The notes beneath the pieces are model-generated. The model saw only the letters and a list, made by a program, of their open reading frames with translations, searched no databases and was not told where the DNA came from. A DNA stretch of 64,000 bases from contig JAUXWS010000041.1 of the NCBI GenBank assembly GCA_030685015.1, forward strand, positions 42,478 through 106,477, written 5' to 3'. The position numbers and the translations under genes were made by a program. Shown in pieces: positions 54,913 through 62,576 of this stretch; the first letter of the stretch is position 1; each line of letters begins with the position of its first letter. This DNA comes from a bacterium (lineage in GTDB: Bacteria; CAIWAD01).

Positions 54913-56528
54913 GCCGCGTCGCCCTGATGATGATGGGTCGCGCAGTCGCAGCCTTCGTGACTGTGGGATCCCGCCCCGCTCCCATGGGCGGACCGGCCAT
55001 CGCCCTGCTCCAGGTGCCGCAAAGCTGCCGGGATGTAGCGCAGCAGATCCGGCGAGATGACGGAATGGGCGCCCAGCTCCGCCGCCGCCAGGTCGCCGCT
55101 GAGGCCATGCAGATCGCAAGCCAGGAGGGCGGCCTGGTCCAACTCCACGCCCTGGGCGGCCAGGCCGGCGATCATGCCGGTCAGCACGTCGCCGGCTCCC
55201 CCTGTCGCCAGGGCATGGCTGCCCGTGCGGTTGATCAGGATGTCCCCCGTGCTGTAGCAGACGACGGTGGGAGCGCCTTTCAGGACCAGGGTCAGCTCGT
55301 GCCGGGCGGCCAGCTCGCGGGCGGCCAGGACGCGGCGGAAGGGCGACAAGGACGGGTCGCCACCGGTCAGGCGGTCGAACTCGGCGGCGTGGGGCGTCAG
55401 GCAGAGGTCGGCCTCCACCTCGCCCAGCAGCTCCAGCTGTCCGCGGAAGGCGTCCAGGCCGTCGGCGTCCAGGATGACCGGCACCGGCGCGTGCAGCACC
55501 AGGTCGCGCACCAGGCTGCGTGTCTCCTCGGCGCGGCCCAGGCCGGGACCCAGGGCCAGCACGTCGGCCCACTCCAACGCCTTGAGCAGGCGCTCCAGGC
55601 GCTTCTTGCCGCTTTCCGCGGGGAGGGGCAGCGTCATCACCTCCGGCATGTGGCCGGCGATCTGGCGGATCGTCTCCTCGTCGCTGGCCAGCCGGGCCAG
55701 CCCGGCGCCGCAGCGCAGCACGGCCTTGGCGCAGAGCAGGGCGGCGCCCGCCATGCCGGGCGAGCCGGCCAGCAGCACCACCTTGCCGAAGTCGCCCTTG
55801 TGGGCGCTGGGGGCGCGCGGCGGCACCAAGGCGGCGATCTCGTGCCCGTCGGCGCGGGCCCAGGGCTCGCCCTCGAGCAGCTGCTCCACGGAGTAACCGA
55901 TGTCCACCACCGTCACCTCACCGGCGAAGTCACGGCCGGGCGGCAGCAGGAGGCCGCGCTTGGGGGCGGCCATGGTCAGGGTCTGCGCGGCCTGGATGAC
56001 CACGCCGGGGACCTCGCCGCTGTCGGCCTCCACGCCGGAGGGGAGGTCGATGGACCAGACGGGCAGGTCCAGATCGCCGATGGCGGCGATGAGGCGCTGG
56101 ATCAGGCCACGGGGAGCGCCCGTGCTCCCGGAGCCCAGCAGCGCGTCGACGAGGAGGTCCGTGTCGCGCAGTTCGGGCAGGTCGCCCTCGGGGTCCAGGT
56201 CGATGATCTCAAGGCCCATCCGCTCCGCCACGCCACGCATGACGGCGGCGTCCCCCTTGAGCTGGTCGCCCCTGACCGTGGACAGCACGCGCACGGCAAT
56301 GCCGGCGTTGGCCAGGCAGCGGGCGGCCACGTAACCGTCGCCGCCGTTGTTGCCGCCGCCGCAGCAAACCGTGACGTGGGTGCCGCCGCTCTCCTCCAGA
56401 TGGTCCAGGATGGCCTCGGCACAACCGCGTCCGGCGTTTTCCATCAGGCAGACGGAGGGCAGGCCCAGCTCGCCGCTGGCGCGGCGGTCGCAGGCCTGCA
56501 TCTCCTCCACGGACAGGATCCAATCCAT
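54909..56528 (-). CDS. nnr: bifunctional NAD(P)HX epimerase/dehydratase with His-rich tail
   Basis: A 539-residue enzyme repairing hydrated NADH and NADPH. The N-terminal YjeF_N epimerase (to about residue 215) has CLMENAGRGCAEAIL and CGGGNNGGDGYVAARCL; the C-terminal ADP-dependent dehydratase has GKVVLLAGSPGMAGAALLCAKA, ALGPGLG and ATGGAGDVLTGMIAGL. The last 30 residues are unusual: SHSHEGCDCATHHHQGD, likely metal-binding. AGGAG before the ATG pair fixes the start (56528 or 56531). The VanZ start lies inside its stop. Confidence 0.92.
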   Translation of the reverse strand: MDWILSVEEMQACDRRASGELGLPSVCLMENAGRGCAEAILDHLEESGGTHVTVCCGGGNNGGDGYVAARCLANAGIAVRVLSTVRGDQLKGDAAVMRGVAERMGLEIIDLDPEGDLPELRDTDLLVDALLGSGSTGAPRGLIQRLIAAIGDLDLPVWSIDLPSGVEADSGEVPGVVIQAAQTLTMAAPKRGLLLPPGRDFAGEVTVVDIGYSVEQLLEGEPWARADGHEIAALVPPRAPSAHKGDFGKVVLLAGSPGMAGAALLCAKAVLRCGAGLARLASDEETIRQIAGHMPEVMTLPLPAESGKKRLERLLKALEWADVLALGPGLGRAEETRSLVRDLVLHAPVPVILDADGLDAFRGQLELLGEVEADLCLTPHAAEFDRLTGGDPSLSPFRRVLAARELAARHELTLVLKGAPTVVCYSTGDILINRTGSHALATGGAGDVLTGMIAGLAAQGVELDQAALLACDLHGLSGDLAAAELGAHSVISPDLLRYIPAALRHLEQGDGRSAHGSGAGSHSHEGCDCATHHHQGDAA

Positions 56529-56569
56529 CATCGACTCCTTTATGCGGCGCTGACGCGCCAAGCTCTTGC

Positions 56570-56790
56570 CACCCTTTTTCTCGCGAGAAGAACGATGGCG
56601 CCAAAGAAGCGCACTCCAAGGCATTCAGGGCCCCGACCAGGCGGCCGCGAGGCCGCCGTCGAACAGACGGCCCTATCACCTCGTGCCATCACCTTGGCGA
56701 TTGGTTCAGGCCGAGGCCAACCGCAGGTTGGCCCGTGGCCTTCACCTTCATGTCATCAAACAAGTTTGTCCCAGCGAAAGCTGGGATCCC
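56570..56790. repeat. gap with short perfect hairpins
   Basis: Between the nnr start and the downstream gene there are three palindromes: TTCTCGCGAGAA at 56577-56588, GGCGGCC-GCGA-GGCCGCC at 56640-56657 and CCCAGC-GAAA-GCTGGG at 56770-56785. The last two are perfect stems capped by GNRA tetraloops. The third resembles the short CAGCGAAAGCTG hairpin repeats found in many bacterial genomes. No T-run follows, so these are not simple terminators. Confidence 0.5.
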
Positions 56791-56812
56791 ATGGGCCTCT
56801 CAAGCCCTGACA

Positions 56813-57172
56813 TCACACGCACCGACCGGCGTCCTCTTCCACCACCAGCAGCGCCGCCGCATGGGTGCGGCTGTGGGCGAGCGAGACGTGCCAGTGGCAA
56901 GCGGGCGGCGCCACGTCCTCCGGCAACCGCAACAGCGGCGGGCCGGGATCGGGTCCAGCGGGCGGCAGCACCTCGATGAGGGCGGCGGCCACCTCCCGGC
57001 CCTGTGCGGCCAGCCACTCCCGCACCAGCTCCTTCAGAAGCTGCCGGGCCGCCCGCGAGCCCCGCCCATGGCCGGCCCGGGCAAGGTAGCGCTCCTCCTC
57101 CTCGCTGAAGGAGGCGGGGTGAGGGCGCAGCTCATCCAGGGGGGCTTCGCGGAAGGCGCGGTGCAGGATCAC
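56813..57172 (-). CDS. AcpS/phosphopantetheinyl transferase-like protein
   Basis: A 119-residue protein. FSEEEERYLARAGHGRGSRAARQLLKELVREWL gives the KExV-type motif (KELV) of phosphopantetheinyl transferases, shown here only in part: RQLLKELVREWL. A later HWHVSLAHSRTHAAALLVVEE matches the SLSHS-like signature. The family moves phosphopantetheine from CoA to carrier proteins. The N-terminal Asp motif is less clear than in AcpS. GTG start at 57172, four bases after the HAD gene stop. Confidence 0.72.
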   Translation of the reverse strand: MILHRAFREAPLDELRPHPASFSEEEERYLARAGHGRGSRAARQLLKELVREWLAAQGREVAAALIEVLPPAGPDPGPPLLRLPEDVAPPACHWHVSLAHSRTHAAALLVVEEDAGRCV

Positions 57173-57176
57173 GGGA

Positions 57177-57884
57177 TCAGTCGCTCCAGCCCGGATGGCA
57201 GCCCTTGTTCAGCGTGTCGAGGATGGGCAGCAACTCGTCGATGCTGTGCAAAAGGAAGTCGGCGCCGCTGTTCTCCGTGTCGAAGTCCGAGCCGTAGATG
57301 GCCAGGGCGGTGCGGATGTGCAGGTTGCGGGCGCCCTGGATGTCGCGGTCCGGCCAGTCCCCCACCATCAGCACCTCGTCGTGGCCCAGCTTCAGCAGCT
57401 CCAGCATGCTGCGGAAGGGGGCAGGGTCGGGCTTCCACTTGCCCGTGTCGTCGTGGGTGATGACGTGCTGGAAGTAGTGGAGCAGGCCAAGGCTGGCCAG
57501 GCGCAGCCAGGCCTGGCGCGCCGGCGCGTCGGACAGCACGCCCAGCTTGTAGCCGCGGCGAATCAGCTCCATCAGCGTCAGCTTGACGTGCGGATAGAGG
57601 ACCATGTTGGCCTCGCGCGCCCGCCGGTAGGCCACCACCCCGGCGGCCAGCAGGCGGTGGTCGAGGCGGCCCAGCTCCTCGGCCAGGAAATGGTCCAGCA
57701 CCTCCTGATATTCGATGCCGCGCCGGTCGTAGATGTCGAAGAGGCGCGTCACCGCCTCCTCCTCTTTCATGGGCAGGCCGTGGTCCACCATCGCCCGCGC
57801 CGCGGCGGCCACCGCCTCGCGCTTCATCTTCATGAAATCGACCAGGGTGTTGTCCAGGTCGAAAATGACGGCCTTGATCTGCAT
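57177..57884 (-). CDS. HAD-family hydrolase
   Basis: A 235-residue phosphatase-like protein. Motif I is VIFDLDNTLVDFMKMKREA (nucleophile Asp9), motif II VLSDAPA, motif III Lys in KWKPDPAPF and motif IV MVGDWPDRDIQGA. The cap helix region (MKMKREAVAAAARAMV) fits the TIGR02253-like group of archaeal and bacterial HADs. Substrate unknown. AAGGAGG precedes the ATG. Confidence 0.9.
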   Translation of the reverse strand: MQIKAVIFDLDNTLVDFMKMKREAVAAAARAMVDHGLPMKEEEAVTRLFDIYDRRGIEYQEVLDHFLAEELGRLDHRLLAAGVVAYRRAREANMVLYPHVKLTLMELIRRGYKLGVLSDAPARQAWLRLASLGLLHYFQHVITHDDTGKWKPDPAPFRSMLELLKLGHDEVLMVGDWPDRDIQGARNLHIRTALAIYGSDFDTENSGADFLLHSIDELLPILDTLNKGCHPGWSD

Positions 57885-57948
57885 GGAGGCCTCCTTGGCG
57901 GGGAAGATAGGACTCGATGTCCGCGGTGTCAGACGCCTGGCGCGCTGT

Positions 57949-57978
57949 TATGATGGAATGGTACCAGAGTGATACCAT
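57949..57978 (+). promoter_or_regulatory. promoter and operator of the hicAB-like module
   Basis: TATGAT (57949-57954) is a good -10 element. It is followed directly by a 21-base near-palindrome, ATGGTACCA-GAG-TGATACCAT (57958-57978), just before the first start codon. A palindrome over the transcription start is what HicB-type repressors bind in other systems. Confidence 0.55.
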
Positions 57979-57983
57979 GGGCC

Positions 57984-58142
57984 ATGCCCAGAAAAGTCAG
58001 GGATCTTTTGCGGGATTTGGCCCGGGCCGGCTTCGTGTCGCGTGGCGGGATGGGCGGCGGGCGGATCACCATCAGTGGTGCGCCTGGCGACGACGCCCTG
58101 CCATTCCAGGCCTTGGCGGAGGTGCGCAATGAAGAAGAGTGA
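57984..58142 (+). CDS. HicA-like toxin, shortened and lacking the catalytic histidine
   Basis: A 52-residue protein: MPRKVRDLLRDLARAGFVSRGG, interrupted here as MPRKVRDLLRDL and AGFVSRGG, then MGGGRITISGAPGDDALPFQ. Normal HicA proteins of this type have RGGKGSHRNFVHP before VTISG-GDD. The segment with the active-site His (about ten residues) is missing, so mRNA cleavage is doubtful. It overlaps hicB by 14 bases. It could be a disarmed toxin or, less likely, a variant with another function. Confidence 0.75.
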   Translation: MPRKVRDLLRDLARAGFVSRGGMGGGRITISGAPGDDALPFQALAEVRNEEE

Positions 58143-58476
58143 CCAGTACCTGAAGCTTGTCGAGTGGTCCGAGGAGGACGGGTGCTATGTGGGAAGCTGT
58201 CCGGGCCTGATGCTGGGCGGCGTGCATGGCCCCGACGAGGTTCTCGTCTATCGCCGACTTGTCAAGGCCGTCGAGGATTGGCTGGCCTCTCTTGAAGAAG
58301 ATGGCCTCCCCCTGCCTCCCGCCACGGCCGGCCGCACCTACAGCGGCAAACTGGTGATGCGCCTGGGGCCGGACCTGCACAAGGATCTGGCCCTTGAGGC
58401 CATGCGCGTGAAGGAAAGCCTCAACAGCTACTGCGTGAGGGTGCTGAAGAGCCGGCGAGAATCTGGGCGGACATGA
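58129..58476 (+). CDS. hicB: HicB-family antitoxin
   Basis: A 115-residue protein: DQYLKLVEWSEEDGCYVGSC at the start, PGLMLGGVHGPDEVLVYRRL, then a C-terminal ribbon-helix-helix-like part LGPDLHKDLALEAMRVKESL. This is the HicB form with a C-terminal DNA-binding domain. It neutralises HicA and represses the operon. GGAGG precedes the ATG, which lies inside the hicA gene. Its sequence is intact, in contrast with its partner. Confidence 0.87.
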   Translation: MKKSDQYLKLVEWSEEDGCYVGSCPGLMLGGVHGPDEVLVYRRLVKAVEDWLASLEEDGLPLPPATAGRTYSGKLVMRLGPDLHKDLALEAMRVKESLNSYCVRVLKSRRESGRT

Positions 58477-58627
58477 CGGCCATGCCGCCGGGCCGTCGTG
58501 GGCCGTCGTGGCTTGGCACAGAGTTGAGCATCAACCACAAAGCCCTTGCTGTTTAGCCAGAAGAGCAGCACTCTCCCGCCGGAACTCCACTCCACACAGC
58601 ACCACTAGTCCAAAAGCCGAGGTTGAA

Positions 58628-59695
58628 ATGAAAGGAATGCTGCCTTTTGCCGGCGCCTGCCTGCTGCTGTCCGTCCAGGCGGCCCAGGCCGGCCAGCCCA
58701 GCGTCACCAATGTGACGGCCCAGCAACTGCCCGGCACCGAGATCATCCAGATCACTTACGACCTGGCCGAGGACGAGGGCCTGCCTTGCTGGATCAGCGT
58801 GCGGGTGGACCGCGACAACATGGGCGCCTGGCTGGTGCCGGTCTGGTCCCTGAGCGGCGATGCGGGCCCGAACATCCTGCCCGGCGCGGGCAAGACCATC
58901 CAGTGGAACGCCGGACGGGACTACGACCGCCATATGGCCAACGCCCAGGTGCGCGTCACGGCCCACAGTCTGGTGGACGGCCTGCCCCAGGACATGGTGC
59001 TGGTGCCGGCCGGCGAATTCGTGATGGGTTCAACGACCGTGGGCGGCGACGCCATTCCCGAGCACACGGTCTATCTGGACGCCTACTGGATCGATGTCCA
59101 CGAGGTGACCAACCACGAGTACAAGATCTTCTGCGACGCCACCAGCCGTGCCTACCCGCCCGATCCCGGCTTCACCGGCATGCCCAGCTACTTCCTCAAC
59201 TACCCCGACTATCCGGTCGTCATGGTGGACTGGGCGGATGCCACCGCCTACGCCGCCTGGGCGGGCAAGCGCCTGCCCACGGAGGCCGAATGGGAACGCG
59301 CCGCCAAGGGCGCCGTGGACAACCGCCTGTACCCCTGGGGCAACCAGTTCAACGCCATGATCGGTGGTACCATCCACCACGCCAACACCACCGAGGCGGG
59401 GGATGGCTTTACCTACACGGCGCCTGTGGGCAGTTACACCACGGGGATCAGCCCCGCCGGCTGCCTGGACATGGCGGGCAATGTCTGGGAATGGTGCAGC
59501 GACTGGTACTCCAGCAGTTACTACAGCAGTTTACCCTACGCCAATCCACAGGGACCAGCCTCCGGCACCACCCGGGTGGTACGTGGCGGCAGCTGGAACT
59601 ACGGCAGTTCGAACGCCCGACGTGCCTCTCGGGGCAGCTACACGCCCGCGAACCGCTACCACAACCTGGGTTTCCGCTGTGCCAGGACTCCGTAA
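58628..59695 (+). CDS. secreted SUMF1/FGE-fold protein
   Basis: A 355-residue exported protein. Signal peptide (PFAGACLLLSVQAAQAG), an N-terminal beta domain (QPSVTNVTAQQLPGTEIIQI), then an FGE-sulfatase fold: DMVLVPAGEFVMGS, YWIDVHEVTNHEYKIFC, LPTEAEWERAAKGA, DMAGNVWEWCSDWY, RVVRGGSWNY and LGFRCA. The active-site Cys of formylglycine-generating enzymes is absent (the region reads ARRASRGSYTP), so it is more likely a binding or non-FGly member. The start ATG has no strong ribosome site. Confidence 0.88.
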   Translation: MKGMLPFAGACLLLSVQAAQAGQPSVTNVTAQQLPGTEIIQITYDLAEDEGLPCWISVRVDRDNMGAWLVPVWSLSGDAGPNILPGAGKTIQWNAGRDYDRHMANAQVRVTAHSLVDGLPQDMVLVPAGEFVMGSTTVGGDAIPEHTVYLDAYWIDVHEVTNHEYKIFCDATSRAYPPDPGFTGMPSYFLNYPDYPVVMVDWADATAYAAWAGKRLPTEAEWERAAKGAVDNRLYPWGNQFNAMIGGTIHHANTTEAGDGFTYTAPVGSYTTGISPAGCLDMAGNVWEWCSDWYSSSYYSSLPYANPQGPASGTTRVVRGGSWNYGSSNARRASRGSYTPANRYHNLGFRCARTP

Positions 59696-59924
59696 TCCTT
59701 TGTCCCTTGGGTCCTCGCCCTTGGGCTTGGAGTGTGTCACGAGATCAGTTTGGGTGAAGGGGCAAATCTGCAGCGAGGCCGCGTGCCGTCGGCCGGATCT
59801 GGATGAGGACCTGTCCGATGTTGGCCTGATCGGCGTGAGCCAACCAGCGGTTGCGCGACAGATCCATTCATAGACGGCTCGTGGAACCCGTCGCCCGGTG
59901 TCCTGAAGAGAGGTGAACACAACC

Positions 59925-60623
59925 ATGTACACACACAAGGCGCGGCTCGGCTTCCTCCTGCCCGCGGCCGCCCTGGCCGGCGGCGTGCACAGCGGGGATT
60001 CCGGCTCATTCAACATGGACACGGTCGGCTCGTCCAATGTGCCCTGGGCCAGTGCCACGGCCAGCTTCGTGCTGGATACCTGGAACCCCTGCTGCAGCGC
60101 GGTGGCCAGCGGGGTCGGCAACTTGTTCGACTTCGCCGCCTTTCCTGCCGAGACCTTCCTCGCCGGTGATGTGCGCGATACGGCCAGCGGCCTGCCCATT
60201 CCCGGTGCCCAGCTGGTTCTGGCTCCCGGTGGCGGAACGGTGGCCAGCGGTCCCAACGGCGTCTTCCGGCTCGATCCGGTGACGGTGGGTGAAGGGTACC
60301 AGTTGTCCGCCCAGCACCCCGGCCATCACACGGCCAACGTGTCCGGCATCGAGGTGGAGGAGCACCGCCCGGCCTTCCACCGTATCCTGCTCGAGCCTGT
60401 GCGCCCGCCCGCTGTGACCGGTCTCACCATCTCCGCGACCTCCCAGGCCTGCTTCCTGGATTGGGAACCCATGCCCGGCATTGCGACCTACCGCATCCGC
60501 GCCGCTTGGGACCCCTACGGCTACTGGAGCCCTGTGGCCACCACCGGCCAAACCCAGTACGAGACCCCCTTGCCGGCGGGGGTGGATCTGACCCGCCTCT
60601 TTCGTGTGACCGCGATCCAGTGA
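59925..60623 (+). CDS. secreted protein with carboxypeptidase-regulatory-like and FN3-like domains
   Basis: A 232-residue protein with a weak signal peptide (RLGFLLPAAALAGGVHS). A middle beta-sandwich, FLAGDVRDTASGLPIPGAQL with VASGPNGVFRLDPV, matches carboxypeptidase-regulatory-like (CarboxypepD_reg) domains. A C-terminal FN3-like part with CFLDWEPMPGIATYRI follows. No enzyme motif. GTG 59913 is an alternative start; GAGAGG lies upstream. The 229 bases before it hold no gene I recognise. Confidence 0.7.
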   Translation: MYTHKARLGFLLPAAALAGGVHSGDSGSFNMDTVGSSNVPWASATASFVLDTWNPCCSAVASGVGNLFDFAAFPAETFLAGDVRDTASGLPIPGAQLVLAPGGGTVASGPNGVFRLDPVTVGEGYQLSAQHPGHHTANVSGIEVEEHRPAFHRILLEPVRPPAVTGLTISATSQACFLDWEPMPGIATYRIRAAWDPYGYWSPVATTGQTQYETPLPAGVDLTRLFRVTAIQ

Positions 60624-60662
60624 CGGTGGTTGGCGAAGTCAGGTGCGGCGCCTGACCTTGAT

Positions 60663-61859
60663 TCACGTTGTGGCGGCGGATGGCGCGGGTGTGGTCAGGG
60701 CCTGCCACAGGTTGTCCACCCGCCAGGGATTCATCACACGCATGCCCCTCACCAGCAGGTCTTCCTTGCAGTTGGCCAGGACGACCCCCTGGTCCAGGGC
60801 CTCCAGGCCGGTGGCCCGCAGGTGGTCCAGGCCTTTGAGGAAATCGATGGAGAAGGTGGCGGAGGACTTGATCTCCACCGGCACCAGGCGCCCCGCCTCC
60901 CTCACCAGGAGATCCACCTCGTTGCCATGGGAGTCGCGATAAAAGGAGAGGTCCGGACGAAGACCGCGATTGGCCGCTCCCTTCAGAACTTCGGCGATGA
61001 CCATGTTTTCGTACAAGGGGCCGCGCAGGGGGTGCTGGAGGGCCTGTGTCCCGTCGTGGATGCCCAGCAGGGCGGCGGCCAGTCCCACGTCGGTGAAGTA
61101 AGGCTTGGGCGCCTTCACCAGCCGCTTGCGAAGATTCCCCGAAAAGGGCGGCAGGGAGAACAGCACGTGGGATGCCGTCAGAACGGAAATCCAGGCGCGC
61201 AGGGTCGTGGCGGACAGGCCCAGATCGCTGGAGAGGGCGGCAAGGTTGGCCGGCTGGCCCACCCGGCCGGCCATCAACACCAGGAAGTGCTGGAAGCTGG
61301 TCAGGTCCCGCACGTTCAACAGCAGGCGGACATCCCGCTCCAGGTAGGTCTGCAGGTAGTTGCTGTAAAAGCGGCGAGGGTCCAGCTTCTCCTCGTGAAG
61401 CCGGGGATAAAAACCGCGGACCAGGAGCGGGAAGGGGTCGTCCAGGGCGCCGTAATGACGCAGCTCGGAGACGCTGAAGGGCAGGAGGTGGAGGACCGCC
61501 GTGCGACCGGCCAGGGACTGCGATATGGCCTGTTGCAGTAGGGGCTGATGGCTGCCGGTGAGAATGAACAGGCCGCGGCCGGATTGCGCATCCACCGCTT
61601 CCTGGAGGTAGGACAACAGGTCCGGGAGGCGTTGCACCTCGTCCAGTACGGCGCCGTCGGGGAGGTGGTCCAGGAAGGATCTGGGGTCGGCCGCCACGGC
61701 GGCGCGGGTGTCCGGACTCTCCAGCGAGTAGTACGGCTTTTCAGGAAAGCAGGTACGCGCCAAGGTGGTCTTGCCGGATTGCCGGGGCCCGGTGATGGTC
61801 ACGATGGGATACTCAGCGGCGGCGCGCCGCAGCTCCGGAATGATGTCGCGGGTCACCAT
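60663..61859 (-). CDS. AAA ATPase with DUF4143 domain
   Basis: A 398-residue protein of the AAA_14/DUF4143 group. Walker A is GPRQSGKTTLA, Walker B GAVLDEVQRLP, followed by FILTGSHQPLL (sensor). The C-terminal half ends in a nuclease-like fold with YRDSHGNEVDLLV and VPVEIKSS, a PD-(D/E)XK pattern. These ATPases are widespread, often in accessory DNA, and have no settled function. Confidence 0.9.
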   Translation of the reverse strand: MVTRDIIPELRRAAAEYPIVTITGPRQSGKTTLARTCFPEKPYYSLESPDTRAAVAADPRSFLDHLPDGAVLDEVQRLPDLLSYLQEAVDAQSGRGLFILTGSHQPLLQQAISQSLAGRTAVLHLLPFSVSELRHYGALDDPFPLLVRGFYPRLHEEKLDPRRFYSNYLQTYLERDVRLLLNVRDLTSFQHFLVLMAGRVGQPANLAALSSDLGLSATTLRAWISVLTASHVLFSLPPFSGNLRKRLVKAPKPYFTDVGLAAALLGIHDGTQALQHPLRGPLYENMVIAEVLKGAANRGLRPDLSFYRDSHGNEVDLLVREAGRLVPVEIKSSATFSIDFLKGLDHLRATGLEALDQGVVLANCKEDLLVRGMRVMNPWRVDNLWQALTTPAPSAATT

Positions 61860-62097
61860 GGCACAAAACTATGATGGCCATGTGCAAATCGCAAGTTCAA
61901 GTGGTGAATTTCACAAAACCATCGAGTCGCCGCAGGTCAGATGATTGGTCAGACCACAAAGCTATCGGCCAACCCGGAAGCATCGATAGGAGCTGGTCAG
62001 GAAGCCGGAGCCCCAGGCGGCTGATTCCAGCGGTGCTCTGCAGGTCGACAATACAACGCATCCCGTCTGTTCCTCCGGGCAGTACGAACTGGACCTG

Positions 62098-62319
62098 ATG
62101 CTGGGCCGAGGCATCGTCATCTCCCTCATTTGGTTGGCCGGCTTCGGCTCGCTTGATGCCTTCCGCAACTGCTTGAATGCCCGCCACCACAGCTCGGCCT
62201 CGGCAGGAGAGCTGCAGGGGATGGGAAAGGCCCGGTGGTGTCTGATTGTCGGCGGCATCGGCATGTTCCTCTGGTTTCCCGTCATCATCATCGGGATCAT
62301 GAACAAGCTGCGCGGATAA
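62098..62319 (+). CDS. small membrane protein of unknown function
   Basis: A 73-residue protein with two hydrophobic helices: GIVISLIWLAGFGSLDAF and WCLIVGGIGMFLWFPVIIIG, the second followed by the basic end MNKLRG. No family recognised and only a weak ribosome signal (GGACCTG just before the ATG). The arrangement with two helices and a short loop looks real. Bases 61860-62097 upstream hold no gene I can support. Confidence 0.5.
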   Translation: MLGRGIVISLIWLAGFGSLDAFRNCLNARHHSSASAGELQGMGKARWCLIVGGIGMFLWFPVIIIGIMNKLRG

Positions 62320-62453
62320 CCAGTGTTCTGGCGTCAGGTCCAGACTGTCAGCCGGTTGAAGCTCTGATCAACAAGGGTGCCGAAGTGGACAGGCTCAGCT
62401 CCGCAAAGCTCCAGGCCAGCCTGGCGACCACTGAAGGGCGTGGCGAAAAGGCG

Positions 62454-62547
62454 CGATAGATGGATAAGATCAAGCAAGATTTCCATAATTGGATCGGGCA
62501 GGGTTGCGCACACAAGGGCACGATAGATTGGTAAGACCGCGATAGAT
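62454..62547 (+). repeat. three direct repeats of CGATAGAT before the AAA ATPase
   Basis: CGATAGAT occurs at 62454-62461, 62521-62528 and 62540-62547; the first two continue as GGATAAGA and TGGTAAGA. They stand in the 257-base leader of the ATPase gene, which otherwise holds no gene. Confidence 0.45.
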
Positions 62548-62576
62548 TCCTCAAACGACGAAGCGCTGGAGTCCAG

